From Nitrospirota bacterium (GTDB taxonomy: Bacteria; Nitrospirota; Nitrospiria; SBBL01; JAADHI01): a stretch of 64,000 nt of DNA. The notes beneath the pieces are model-generated. The model was not told where the DNA came from, searched no databases, and saw only the letters and a program-made list of their open reading frames with translations. The stretch is taken from contig JAJDBW010000025.1 in assembly GCA_029261155.1 (NCBI GenBank), forward strand, positions 109,948 to 173,947, written 5' to 3'. Positions 31,494 to 41,105 of this stretch are shown piece after piece. Each line of letters opens with the position of its first letter. Position 1 is the stretch's first letter. The translations under genes and the position numbers were made by a program.

Positions 31494-33047
31494 TTACCTA
31501 CTCCGTAAATAGTTCAATATGGCTTCCGGTATTTTATCGATGAGGTCAGAGGCAAGTAAGCCAATCTCCCCGCGCTGTGCTGCAGCTAGATCGCCAGCGG
31601 CCCCATGCAGCCAAACACCCAAACTGGCGGCACTTAAGGGATCGAGTCCCTGCGCAAGCAGACTTGCGATGACGCCCGTGAGGGCATCGCCGGTACCGGC
31701 ACTCGCCATGCCGGGATTGCCGGTGTTATTCACTCTAAGCGCGCCATTCGGTGCGGCGATGATGGTATGCGCGCCTTTTAAAACCAAGACCACATCCCAG
31801 GTTTCGGCAAAACGCGCCGCGATTTGAAATCGGTCTTCTTGTACCTCGGCCGCCGTCTTTCCGAGCAAACGTCCCATCTCCCCCGGGTGTGGGGTTAAAA
31901 CCAGGGCACCTTTCTTGCGTTTCAGTATCGAAACATCCTCGGCAAGGGCATTAATCGCATCGGCATCGATAACCATCGGAAGGGCAATTTTAGTGATGAG
32001 TTGTTTAATGAGGCTTTGTGTCTCCGGATACTGTGACAAACCCGGCCCAATCGCAAGCGCCTGTTTTCCTTCGACGGCCTTAAGGAGCAGCTTTTCTGCC
32101 GAGAGTGCAATACTTCCCTCCGCCGATTCCGGCAGCGGGAGCGTCATCACTTCCATTGTGGGAAGCGGAGTTCCGGTGTCGATGGATTTCGGCAGGGCCA
32201 GGGTCACCAATCCAGCACCAGTGCGGAGTGCCGCCAAACTACTTAAGTGGGCCGCGCCCTTCTTCCCAAGCGAACCGGCCACCAAAATTAAATGTCCCTG
32301 ACTTCCTTTATGCACGCCAGGCCTGCGTGGTGAAAGCAATCCTTTGAGTAAGGTCGGCGTCATCAAGTCGTATTTAATCTCGGCATTCTCGACGAGCGTG
32401 GGCGGAAGACCGATATCGACCACATTCCATCTTCCACAATGGACTAGACCCTCTCGAAGGAAAAAACCCCTTTTTGGAAAAGCCATCGTAAAGGTATGAT
32501 CGGCCTTCACGGCCATGCCCAATGCCTCTCCGGTGTCTGCAGATAGACCTGAGGGGATGTCCATGGCGATGACAGTTTTTCCGCTGTTGTTGATCAACGC
32601 TATCGCATCCGCATAAATGCCGGTCACGGCTTTGGACAAGCCCGTACCCAAAAGGGCATCCACCAGGCAATCGCTTTGAGCCAGGTCTAAGGACAATCTC
32701 TCGGAAAGGGGATCGCCTTCGATCCTTAGGGTACCCGCAGTGGCTTGCCAAATATCAAGCGAAACCCTGGCGTCTCCATGAACTAGAGCAATCTCAGAAA
32801 AAAGATACACCAGCACGGTCGCGCCACGCATTCTCAGATGCCGCGCGGCCGCCAGGCCATCGCCGCCGTTATTCCCCCGGCCTGCAAGAATGACAATGCG
32901 TTTACCCTCGAGCGGCCCAATGGCTTCAGCCAGCCGATCAACAAAGCCCCGGGCGGCATTCTCCATGAGCAATAGCGATGGAATCTTGCATTCCGTGCTC
33001 GCGCGCTGATCAAGAAACCGCATCTCTGCCGCGCTTACGATTTTCAT
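31494..33047 (-). CDS. nnr: Bifunctional NAD(P)H-hydrate repair enzyme
   Basis: Starting at ATG 33047 (AGAGG 6 nt upstream) the protein has 517 residues. The N-terminal YjeF_N epimerase domain (1 to about 215) begins IVSAAEMRFLDQR and has GRGNNGGDGLAAARHLRMRG. The C-terminal dehydratase domain (about 230-517) has TPHPGEMGRLLGKT and GMASAGTGDALTGVIASLL. The two activities fix damaged NADHX/NADPHX using ATP or ADP. Two nearby ATGs (33050, 33053) and an upstream 45-codon extension are less likely starts. It follows acpS by 10 bp. Confidence 0.93.
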   Translation of the reverse strand: MKIVSAAEMRFLDQRASTECKIPSLLLMENAARGFVDRLAEAIGPLEGKRIVILAGRGNNGGDGLAAARHLRMRGATVLVYLFSEIALVHGDARVSLDIWQATAGTLRIEGDPLSERLSLDLAQSDCLVDALLGTGLSKAVTGIYADAIALINNSGKTVIAMDIPSGLSADTGEALGMAVKADHTFTMAFPKRGFFLREGLVHCGRWNVVDIGLPPTLVENAEIKYDLMTPTLLKGLLSPRRPGVHKGSQGHLILVAGSLGKKGAAHLSSLAALRTGAGLVTLALPKSIDTGTPLPTMEVMTLPLPESAEGSIALSAEKLLLKAVEGKQALAIGPGLSQYPETQSLIKQLITKIALPMVIDADAINALAEDVSILKRKKGALVLTPHPGEMGRLLGKTAAEVQEDRFQIAARFAETWDVVLVLKGAHTIIAAPNGALRVNNTGNPGMASAGTGDALTGVIASLLAQGLDPLSAASLGVWLHGAAGDLAAAQRGEIGLLASDLIDKIPEAILNYLRSR

Positions 33048-33057
33048 CATCATCCTC

Positions 33058-33462
33058 TTAAGGGTTCTGTAAGGATTCGCCGGTCCTGTGTAAGAGCACC
33101 TGTCCGATCGCATAATCATGGTCGTGCGATATCGACGCAAAAATTTCGGAAACACCGAGGGCTTCGGCCACTTGAAACGCACGACCGGAAACCCGAACGA
33201 CAGGCTTTCCAGAAGGGCCCTTGAGCGTTTCGATATCGGTCCACCGAATGCCTTTTTGCAAACCGGAGCCGAAGGCCTTTAAGGTCGCCTCTTTAATGGC
33301 AAAGCGACCCGAAAGGTGTCGAGGTGGAAAACGTTTTTTCAAACAATAGGACTGCTCCTCCGCCGTAAAAACGCGTTCGAGGAAGTGCCTTGCCCAACGT
33401 GTCGTTATTTTCTCCAATCGAGAAATTTTTACCAGATCGATTCCGATTCCGACAATCGCCAT
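33058..33462 (-). CDS. acpS: Holo-[acyl-carrier-protein] synthase
   Basis: The 134-residue protein from ATG 33462 has the AcpS pattern: AIVGIGIDLVKISRLE, FTAEEQSYC, RFAIKEATLKAFG (Lys/Glu of the active site), and IFASISHDHDYAIG. It transfers 4'-phosphopantetheine to acyl carrier protein. The frame extends 26 codons farther, but that part overlaps pdxJ and is not conserved. It starts 7 bp after the pdxJ stop. Confidence 0.94.
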   Translation of the reverse strand: MAIVGIGIDLVKISRLEKITTRWARHFLERVFTAEEQSYCLKKRFPPRHLSGRFAIKEATLKAFGSGLQKGIRWTDIETLKGPSGKPVVRVSGRAFQVAEALGVSEIFASISHDHDYAIGQVLLHRTGESLQNP

Positions 33463-33469
33463 GGCGCGC

Positions 33470-34246
33470 TTACGCAGGTGAACCCGAGCGGTGAGCGGAT
33501 GGGGTGGTTCCGGACGAAAGGCCCATTCGGCTGTGATCAATCCGGTGCTTCATCTCGCGAACGGCGGCCTCAATGCCGACCAAAACCGCACGCGCAATGA
33601 TACTGTGCCCAATGTTCAATTCCGCGATTTCTGAAATTTTGGCGATCTGAGTCACATTCGTGTAGTCCAAACCATGGCCCGCGCTTACGCCCATTTTGGA
33701 TTGTGAAATAAGCTGGGCCGATTCTACGATTTGATTCAACTCGACGCCGCGCGCTTTGGAATCCACACGAGTATTGGCATAGCGGCCTGTGTGGATTTCG
33801 ACAATATCTGCGGAAAGGGCATGTGCCACTTCGATTTGCTTAACATCGGGATCCAGGAAAAGCGCAACGGTAATTTCTTTTTCATGAAAAAAATCAATGG
33901 TGCGCTTAAATTTATCCTGCATCGAAAATAAATTCAGTCCGCCTTCCGTGGTCAACTCCTCCCGGCGCTCCGGAACGAGTGTGACGAGATCTGGCTTAAT
34001 TCTCGCTGCAAGGGCAACCGTCTCTTCATCCGCTGCCATTTCAAGATTAAGTCGGGTTTGAACCGTATCACGAAGGACACGGACATCGCGTTCTTGAATG
34101 TGCCGTCGATCTTCACGGAGGTGGACCACAATCCCCTCGGCCCCACCCAGTTCCGCCAGCGAAGCGGCGAAAACCGGATCCGGAAAGCGCACACCTCTGG
34201 CTTGTCGAATTGTCGCGACATGGTCCACATTCACACCGAGTTTCAT
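33470..34246 (-). CDS. pdxJ: Pyridoxine 5'-phosphate synthase PdxJ
   Basis: The 258-residue protein starts KLGVNVDHVATIRQARG, the family's signature, and has HLREDRRHIQERDV, DIVEIHTGRYAN and SAGHGLDYTN. It condenses 1-deoxyxylulose 5-phosphate with aminoacetone phosphate in DXP-dependent vitamin B6 synthesis. It is the first gene of the eight-gene minus-strand operon (pdxJ to lapA). The 15-residue C-terminal tail (beyond IDHSRM) is extra. A 127-bp spacer separates it from the previous gene. Confidence 0.97.
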   Translation of the reverse strand: MKLGVNVDHVATIRQARGVRFPDPVFAASLAELGGAEGIVVHLREDRRHIQERDVRVLRDTVQTRLNLEMAADEETVALAARIKPDLVTLVPERREELTTEGGLNLFSMQDKFKRTIDFFHEKEITVALFLDPDVKQIEVAHALSADIVEIHTGRYANTRVDSKARGVELNQIVESAQLISQSKMGVSAGHGLDYTNVTQIAKISEIAELNIGHSIIARAVLVGIEAAVREMKHRIDHSRMGLSSGTTPSAHRSGSPA

Positions 34247-34373
34247 TATTTTCCTCTATTGCTTGGGAGAAGGGCAAATAAAAAAGAGCCGGTATTCCCT
34301 TGATTTAAAGTGGATTAATTATTGCAGAATCACAAGAAAGGGTCAAGAAATGAATCTAGAAATCGGGGGCGGG

Positions 34374-36890
34374 TTAAACCTTGGATTCCTCAGCCGCAGG
34401 GTCTGAAACGGAGGCAAGCGGAGGCGCGCTTTGAAGGTAGCTGGGAATAAGCTCTTTGAGCAGGGATTTGATGTCTTTAGGGCAAGTCTGTGCATCCATC
34501 GCTGCGAAGCGTTCGATATAGGAAAGGAGGTCTATGCTAATTTTTTCATTGCGGGCTAAGCGTATTTTTTCGTGCCGCGTTTGAATCACCTCTTCGTTGT
34601 CTTCGAAAAGGCCTTCATGGAGTTTCTCTCCAGGACGAAGCCCGATCATTTGAATCGGAATATCGTCTTCGGGCGTAAAGCCCGATAGGGTGATCATCGT
34701 TTTTGCGAGGTCGAGGATCTTAATTGCTTTTCCCATATCGAGAACAAACACCTCTCCACCCACGCCGAGGACCGAGGCTTCCAGCACCAACTGCACAGCC
34801 TCCTGGAGCGAAATAAAATACCGCTTCACTTCCGGATGGGTCACCTTGATCACTTGCCTATTTTTTATCCGTTCCCGAAAAAGGGGTACGATGCTTCCGC
34901 TGCTCTCCAAGACATTTCCGAAACGAACGGAAACGAGTTTGGTTTTGCTTTTTCCATCGAAATAACGCACCATCATTTCTGCAACCCGTTTCGATGCGCC
35001 CATTACGCTCGACGGAGAAACGGCCTTGTCGGTGGAGATCAAAACAAATTCTTCTACACCATAGCGATCCGAAGCGGACAAGAGGCGGTAGGTTCCAATG
35101 ATATTATTCCGGACGGCCTCGAAGGGATTCTTCTCCATCATTGGAACATGTTTATAGGCCGCTGCATGGAATACGATTTGAGGTTGCGCCTCTAAAAAAA
35201 CTTGATTGACACGTTCCGTATCCACAATATCGGCTAAAACACATCGAAGGGGCAGGTCCGGCGTCTTCTCCAGCAAATCGAGTTCGATGCGGTAAAGATT
35301 GTTTTCGTTCCGCTCAAATAAAATCATTTCTTCCGGATGAAAGGCGGCGACCTGTCGGCAAAGTTCCGACCCGATCGAGCCGCCTGCACCGGTAATTAAG
35401 ACCCGCTTGCCTTCAATTTTCTTGCCGACCGCCGGATCGTGAATATGAATTTCGGCGCGCCCGATTAAATCTTCGATATCGAGCATTCGAATGTCGCTGA
35501 CCGAGACTTTTCGGCCGTAAGCCGAAGCCAGACTCGGAAGGGTTTTAATTGGACATTGAAGCGGCTTGCATCGATTGATGATCTTTTTAATTTCCAGTGG
35601 CGAGGCAGAGGGAATCGCAATGAGTATTTCATCTGGATGCACATTCGCGAAGGCCTCCTCAATTTCATGCGTGTTTCCGATGACCGGAATATTATGAATT
35701 TTTTTAAAACGTTTCTTCGGATCGTCGTCGATGAAAGCCACCGGACGGCTGTCGTAACGCCGGTCTTGCTTCATATCGCGCACAATCATCTCACCCGCAT
35801 TCCCCGCACCAATGATGAGTACTTTTCTCGCCCCCACGCCGGTTTGCCGCAAGGTTGAATATATTCGTTTGGAACTGCGGAGGACGGAGAGCACAACGAG
35901 TAATAAGATCGAATCGATTAAATAAATCGAGCGAGGATAAGCCGCCCAAGGCAAATAATGGATCAAGCCCCAAATCAAGGTTGAGCTGATGAAGACCGCC
36001 CATCCAAGGTTGAGCATATCCCGAACACCGGTATAACGCCACAGGCCATGGTTAAGCCCGAAGGAATACAGACAGGCCAAGCGAATTAAGGCCACAAAAG
36101 GAATCGTTTTCAAAAAAAGGAGATTGAGCTCTGACGAAAGCGATCCGTCGAAACGCAGTAGAAAGGCCGCGTAGTTACACGCCACAATCGCCACCAGGTG
36201 CATCGAAAAAATGATCGACCCGCGAAAATGAAACAACACATCCTTGATTTGCTTCTCCTCCTTTTCCGACTCGGACCGAAAAGGCGCTGGAGAAGTGAGA
36301 AAAAGCCTCAGCATCGCCGAAAAGAAAATTTTCAAGTCGATTGAAAAAGAGCGGCATTGGACATAAGCCTTGGCCAGCTTAATCCTTTGAGGGAGCCTCC
36401 TCCGAGTGTACGCCGCCCCAGCTTTCTCATCTTCCGGCGCAAGGCTGCGGTTCGCTTGGCGCTCGATCGAAGAAAGATCAGTAATTCCTGGTGCGACGGT
36501 TAATATGCTTCGAAAGGCCTCTTCATATTGCGCAACATAGGCAGGGCTTTCAGGCTTGGGTCCGACTAAACTCATCTCACCTTTTAGCACATTAAAGAGT
36601 TGAGGCAGTTTATTCAGTAACAACGCGACTCTCCGGCTCTTAAAAAAAGCACCTTGTGTCCGGAAGGCTTGCCTCTTCGCCTCCGATGCCATGGCCGTTT
36701 TCTGCGCTTCATCACAGAACCGGTAGTGTGTAAAGGGACGGAAACCCTTGCCCATTTTTGTTTGCTTAAAGAAAACCGAACCCGAGTTTGAGGATTTTGA
36801 TGCGAGATAACGAAGAATGAAAACGGGAGAAAAAAAGAGGAGCGTGATGAAGGCAACCGAGAAATCGAAAAAACGTTTTCTCACTAACAA
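34374..36890 (-). CDS. Fusion of a sugar-transferase-like domain with a WbpM/PglF-type dehydratase
   Basis: The 838-residue protein has two parts. Residues 1-215 resemble polyprenol-phosphate sugar-1-phosphate transferases (FDFSVAFITLLFFSPV, SGSVFFKQTKMGKGF, PQLFNVLKGEMSLVGPKP). In the canonical family LDELPQL carries the catalytic Asp-Glu, but here it reads LNKLPQL, so catalysis is doubtful. Residues 225-838 form a membrane-anchored nucleotide-sugar 4,6-dehydratase of the FlaA1/WbpM/PglF kind: several TM helices (225-340), an NAD(P) site LIIGAGNAGEMI, then VLITGAGGSIGSELCRQ, FHAAAYKHVPMME, ISTDKAVSPSSVMGASKR. Such enzymes start UDP-bacillosamine or related sugar synthesis. A monocistronic unit without other glycan genes nearby. 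Confidence 0.88.
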   Translation of the reverse strand: MLVRKRFFDFSVAFITLLFFSPVFILRYLASKSSNSGSVFFKQTKMGKGFRPFTHYRFCDEAQKTAMASEAKRQAFRTQGAFFKSRRVALLLNKLPQLFNVLKGEMSLVGPKPESPAYVAQYEEAFRSILTVAPGITDLSSIERQANRSLAPEDEKAGAAYTRRRLPQRIKLAKAYVQCRSFSIDLKIFFSAMLRLFLTSPAPFRSESEKEEKQIKDVLFHFRGSIIFSMHLVAIVACNYAAFLLRFDGSLSSELNLLFLKTIPFVALIRLACLYSFGLNHGLWRYTGVRDMLNLGWAVFISSTLIWGLIHYLPWAAYPRSIYLIDSILLLVVLSVLRSSKRIYSTLRQTGVGARKVLIIGAGNAGEMIVRDMKQDRRYDSRPVAFIDDDPKKRFKKIHNIPVIGNTHEIEEAFANVHPDEILIAIPSASPLEIKKIINRCKPLQCPIKTLPSLASAYGRKVSVSDIRMLDIEDLIGRAEIHIHDPAVGKKIEGKRVLITGAGGSIGSELCRQVAAFHPEEMILFERNENNLYRIELDLLEKTPDLPLRCVLADIVDTERVNQVFLEAQPQIVFHAAAYKHVPMMEKNPFEAVRNNIIGTYRLLSASDRYGVEEFVLISTDKAVSPSSVMGASKRVAEMMVRYFDGKSKTKLVSVRFGNVLESSGSIVPLFRERIKNRQVIKVTHPEVKRYFISLQEAVQLVLEASVLGVGGEVFVLDMGKAIKILDLAKTMITLSGFTPEDDIPIQMIGLRPGEKLHEGLFEDNEEVIQTRHEKIRLARNEKISIDLLSYIERFAAMDAQTCPKDIKSLLKELIPSYLQSAPPLASVSDPAAEESKV

Positions 36891-37431
36891 ACCCGATTCA
36901 TTTATGGTTTAAAGCCGAGCGTCCGCGGAAGTTAGGTCTATTTTTACTGCGATTTATCGATTACAACTCGCTTGAGAAAAACGGGCAAGAAGACCTAAAT
37001 ACAATACTGCATAGGTAGAATCATCTTAAACCATAAAGGAAAAATGTCAAGCTGTATCTTCTAAATCGAAGCGCGCTATCCTGAAGCCAAGCGCTTAAAA
37101 AAGAACAGGAATTACCATGAAAACAGGGCTTGCCATGACCCGATTCGCTTCAAGAAAATGAATAGCGTCTTACCTTACCTTTAATACCTCTATCTAAAAA
37201 TAATATTATAATGATTAGAATTGAATATATTTCATATTCCCGACGATTAACCTAATTAAATGCTGCCTCCTTTTAGATTTTCTAACGCAAGCCAGCTACT
37301 CTTAGATGGCTTGGATTTCCCATCAAAATTTTATTATGCCCGCAATCTAGCGACCGCAAAAGCTTGGATTCCTTGCATAGCTATACACTTTATGAGAAAA
37401 TCCCTCGTTCCTTTTATAAACACTTGGGGAA
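36891..37431. other. Non-coding region between the divergent glycan fusion gene and valS
   Basis: The 541-bp AT-rich gap should hold promoters for both neighbours. A consensus -10 TATAAT on the plus strand is at 37207-37212, with no clear -35, which would give a leader of about 220 nt before valS. I see no T-box sequence and no gene. A short frame at 37260-37457 overlaps the valS start and is not convincing. Confidence 0.5.
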
Positions 37432-40251
37432 ATGATGAAAAGGATGCACAACGATAGCCTAGAGAAGGTCTACGACCCGAAGGATGTCGAGGAAAAATGG
37501 ATGGCGCGCTGGGAAAAAGACGCCCCTTTTCACGCGGCGGCGGAATCCGAACGCCCCGCCTTTTCCATCGTCATTCCGCCGCCCAACGTCACCGGCTCGC
37601 TCCACCTGGGCCACGCCCTGAACAGCACGCTTCAAGATATCTTGGCCCGCTGGAAACGGATGTCGGGCTTTAACGTTCTCTGGTTGCCGGGCATGGATCA
37701 CGCCGGCATTGCGACCCAAAACGTCGTCGAGCGGCAACTTTCAAAGGACGGCGCCGATCGCCACGCACTGGGGCGGACAAAATTCATCGAACAGGTTTGG
37801 CATTGGAAGAAGGAAAAAGGCGGCACCATCCTAAAACAGCTTAAGCGCCTAGGGGCCTCCTGCGATTGGGACCGCGAACGCTTTACCCTGGATGAAGGGC
37901 TCTCCCGCGCCGTCGGTGAAGTCTTTGTCCGGCTTTACAAGGAAGGGCTCATTCACCGGGACAAGCGCCTGATTAACCTTTGCCCCCATTGCCGGACGGC
38001 CCTGTCGGACATTGAGGTCGAGCACGAAGAGATTCAAGGCAAGATGTATCACATTCAATATCCCCTGGCCGACGATCCGCAGACCTTTCTCACCGTCGCG
38101 ACCACGCGACCTGAAACGATGCTGGGCGACACTGCCGTTGCCGTGCATCCCGAAGATCCCCGCTTTAATCGCTTGATCGGAAAAAAGATCAAACTCCCTT
38201 TGACCAACCGGACTATCCCGATCATCGGCGACCCCATTTTGGTGGACCGGGAATTCGGCACGGGCGCGGTGAAGATTACGCCCGGGCATGACTTTAACGA
38301 CGAAAAGTCGGGAAAGCGACACGGACTAGAGAAGATTTCCTTGATTGATTGGAGTGGAAAAATGAATGCCGAAGCACTCCAAGAAGCCAAGGTGGACGAG
38401 GCCCTTGCGCTGAATCTCGCGTCGAATTCGATGCTGGAGGCCCGTAAAACTGTGGTCCGGCGACTAGGTGACGCCAAGCTGCTGACGAAAACCGAAGACC
38501 ACACCATGTCCTTGGGGAAATGTTATCGCTGCAAAACCGTGGTGGAACCCTTCGATTCGCCGCAGTGGTTTGTGAAAGTCAACGAAGCCGGAAACTCCCT
38601 TGCGCAGCCGGCCATCGATGCCGTTCGCCAGAAAAAGGTCAGGCTCATCCCCGAAAGCTGGGAAGCGAATTACTTCGGCTGGATGGAAAATATCGAAGAT
38701 TGGTGCATCTCCCGGCAAATCTGGTGGGGTCACCAAATCCCAGTCTGGTACTGCCGCGACTGCGATGCATCGCATCTACTAAAGGTTCCCGGTGCCGACG
38801 AAATCATCATTGCTTCCGAGGCGACACCCATCGTCGATGCCACCGTCTGTCCGCGTTGCGGCGGCGCGAATTTGGTACAAGACCCCGACGTGCTCGACAC
38901 CTGGTTCTCCTCGGCTCTATGGCCCTTTTCAACCTTGGGCTGGCCCGCAGAAAAGCAGCCGGACGGAGCCAAACGGAAAGAAGCGGAGGCCCTGCTCAAA
39001 CAATTTTATCCAACTTCGACGCTGGTCAGCGGTTTTGACATCCTCTTCTTCTGGGTCGCCCGAATGATGATGATGGGCCTACACTTTTTAAAGGATGTGC
39101 CCTTCAAAGACGTCTACATCCACGCCTTGGTTCGCGATGCCGAGGGCCAAAAAATGAGCAAGTCGAAGGGCAACGTCATCGACCCGCTTGATCTCATGGA
39201 TCGCTACGGCACCGACGCCCTGCGCTTCACCCTCGCGGCCATGGCCTCGCCGGGACGCGACATCAAGCTTGCTGAAGAACGGATCGAGGGCTACCGGAAT
39301 TTCTGCAACAAGCTCTGGAACGCCGCGCGTTTTATTTTAATGAACTTGGACGAAGCAGAGGCCCCGTCGGACGCAGCCCCCTCCCCCTCCATTGCCGAGG
39401 GCTGGATCCGAGGCCGTCTCAACAATGTCGCCCAAACGGTTAACGCAGCCCTGGCGCGATATCGCTTCGACGAGGCGTCCGCAGCCCTTTATCAATTCAC
39501 TTGGCACGAATACTGCGATTGGTATTTGGAATTGGTAAAGGTCGATGTTCAAGAGGGCAACGCGGCACAAAAACAGGCGGCCCGGCAATGCCTCCGCGAA
39601 ACCTTCGAAACCATATTGCGGCTACTGCATCCCTTCATGCCCTTTATCACGGAAGAACTCCGCCCCTATTTCTCAGATGAAAAGGAAGGCCTCTCTTCAG
39701 CCGCTTATCCTTTTTGGGAATCAAAAAGTGCAGAGAATTGGGAATTAAAAAGAGCAGAGGACTATTCGAATTTAGCGATAGAGAAATTTATCGAAATCAT
39801 TGAAGCGATCAGAAATCTTCGAGGAGAAATGGACATCCCCCCTTCAGAAAAATTGACCCTTTTAATAAGTCATAACCCAGGGATCGAAAATTGCTACAAA
39901 GAATACACCCCTTATATCGAAAGGCTCGGCCGTATTTCCGATTTGAAGATGGGTGTCGATTTGAATCGACCCAAAATGGCCGCGACGATATTGACGGAAG
40001 ATGCGACCCTTTACATCCCTTTAGATGAACCCAAGCTCAAAAAAGAAAAAACTCGCCTCGAAAAGGTCCTCGCGAAACTAGAAAAAGAAAAAGAGGCCCT
40101 GCAAAAACGACTCGACAACGAAAGCTTTCGCACAAAAGCACCCGATGCCTACAGAAAAGTGGATGCACAAATGAATGAAAAACATTCATTCCACAAAAAG
40201 GTCCGAACACATTACGACCGCATCTTGGACATGCTCTCCGAAACACAATGA
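37432..40251 (+). CDS. valS: Valyl-tRNA synthetase
   Basis: The 939-residue protein has class I motifs: GSLHLGHAL (HIGH at 58-61) and KMSKSKGNVIDP (near 573). WVARMMMMGLHFL and the C-terminal coiled coil (KKEKTRLEKVLAKLEKEKEA) are typical for ValS. It charges tRNA-Val in the cytosol. The start at 37432 (ATGATG; GGGGA upstream) may equally be 37435 or 37444. It overlaps nadC by 4 bp, a translational coupling. Confidence 0.97.
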   Translation: MMKRMHNDSLEKVYDPKDVEEKWMARWEKDAPFHAAAESERPAFSIVIPPPNVTGSLHLGHALNSTLQDILARWKRMSGFNVLWLPGMDHAGIATQNVVERQLSKDGADRHALGRTKFIEQVWHWKKEKGGTILKQLKRLGASCDWDRERFTLDEGLSRAVGEVFVRLYKEGLIHRDKRLINLCPHCRTALSDIEVEHEEIQGKMYHIQYPLADDPQTFLTVATTRPETMLGDTAVAVHPEDPRFNRLIGKKIKLPLTNRTIPIIGDPILVDREFGTGAVKITPGHDFNDEKSGKRHGLEKISLIDWSGKMNAEALQEAKVDEALALNLASNSMLEARKTVVRRLGDAKLLTKTEDHTMSLGKCYRCKTVVEPFDSPQWFVKVNEAGNSLAQPAIDAVRQKKVRLIPESWEANYFGWMENIEDWCISRQIWWGHQIPVWYCRDCDASHLLKVPGADEIIIASEATPIVDATVCPRCGGANLVQDPDVLDTWFSSALWPFSTLGWPAEKQPDGAKRKEAEALLKQFYPTSTLVSGFDILFFWVARMMMMGLHFLKDVPFKDVYIHALVRDAEGQKMSKSKGNVIDPLDLMDRYGTDALRFTLAAMASPGRDIKLAEERIEGYRNFCNKLWNAARFILMNLDEAEAPSDAAPSPSIAEGWIRGRLNNVAQTVNAALARYRFDEASAALYQFTWHEYCDWYLELVKVDVQEGNAAQKQAARQCLRETFETILRLLHPFMPFITEELRPYFSDEKEGLSSAAYPFWESKSAENWELKRAEDYSNLAIEKFIEIIEAIRNLRGEMDIPPSEKLTLLISHNPGIENCYKEYTPYIERLGRISDLKMGVDLNRPKMAATILTEDATLYIPLDEPKLKKEKTRLEKVLAKLEKEKEALQKRLDNESFRTKAPDAYRKVDAQMNEKHSFHKKVRTHYDRILDMLSETQ

Positions 40252-41105
40252 TCGAGACCTTCCTCTTAAAAGAAATCGCCGAACGCGCCTTGACCGAAGA
40301 TCTGATTTACGGCGATCAAACGACCGAGGCCCTCTTCCCCCGTCCCACCCCGGCCATCGGCGAGGTGATCGCCAAGGAGGATTTGGTGGTGGCAGGCACA
40401 GATCTGGCCCAAATCATCTTCAAAATCATCGATCCCGGCCTCTCAGTCGTGATCGAACGGGCCTCTGGAACGCAGGCGAGTAAGGGCGACTGCATCCTTC
40501 GGATCGAAGGAGATGGCCGCGCTATTTTAAAGGGGGAACGGACGGCGCTGAATTTCATGCAACGCCTTTCGGGCATTGCGACCCTCACGCGCCGTTTTGT
40601 CGAAGGCGTGCAGGGAACCGCCGCAAAAATTGTGGACACGCGAAAGACCACGCCCGGTTTCCGCATCCTCGAAAAAGAGGCGGTCCGGCTGGGCGGCGGA
40701 GCAAATCATCGTTTTCACTTGGGCGACCTCATTCTCATCAAAGATAACCACATCGCCCTCGTGGGCGGCGTGACAGAGGCCGTGAAACAGGCCCGTGCCG
40801 ATTTGAGCCACACCCTAAAAATTGAAGTCGAGGCGAAGACCCATGCGCAGGTTCAAGCGGCCGTTTCGGCCGGAGTCGATATCGTCATGCTCGACAATAT
40901 GTCACTCGAAAAGATACAAGACGCGGTCGGCTTTATTCGGAAAAACGCCCCCTCGATTTTGATCGAAGTGTCCGGCGGCATCACACTCGATGGGCTTTCG
41001 GACATCGCCAAGAGCGGCGTGGACCTGATCTCCGTGGGTGCGCTCACCCATTCAGCCAAGGCCGTCGACATCAGCATGGAGATCAAGGGCCTTCCCCAAG
41101 CATGA
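40248..41105 (+). CDS. nadC: Quinolinate phosphoribosyltransferase
   Basis: The 285-residue protein fits NadC: TEDLIYGDQTTEALFP, GERTALNFMQRLSGIAT, VDTRKTTPGFRILEKEAVRL (parts), GGGANHRFHLGDLILIKDNH and EVEAKTHAQV. It makes nicotinate mononucleotide from quinolinate in NAD synthesis. It overlaps both neighbours by 4 bp (valS, birA). Confidence 0.96.
   Translation: MIETFLLKEIAERALTEDLIYGDQTTEALFPRPTPAIGEVIAKEDLVVAGTDLAQIIFKIIDPGLSVVIERASGTQASKGDCILRIEGDGRAILKGERTALNFMQRLSGIATLTRRFVEGVQGTAAKIVDTRKTTPGFRILEKEAVRLGGGANHRFHLGDLILIKDNHIALVGGVTEAVKQARADLSHTLKIEVEAKTHAQVQAAVSAGVDIVMLDNMSLEKIQDAVGFIRKNAPSILIEVSGGITLDGLSDIAKSGVDLISVGALTHSAKAVDISMEIKGLPQA

Noticed and set aside
37213..37431. T-box leader before valS
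   Set aside because: No AGGGTGGNACCGCG-like element or antiterminator seen.
37260..37457. 65-codon frame before valS
   Set aside because: Overlaps the valS start, no ribosome site, no recognisable pattern.
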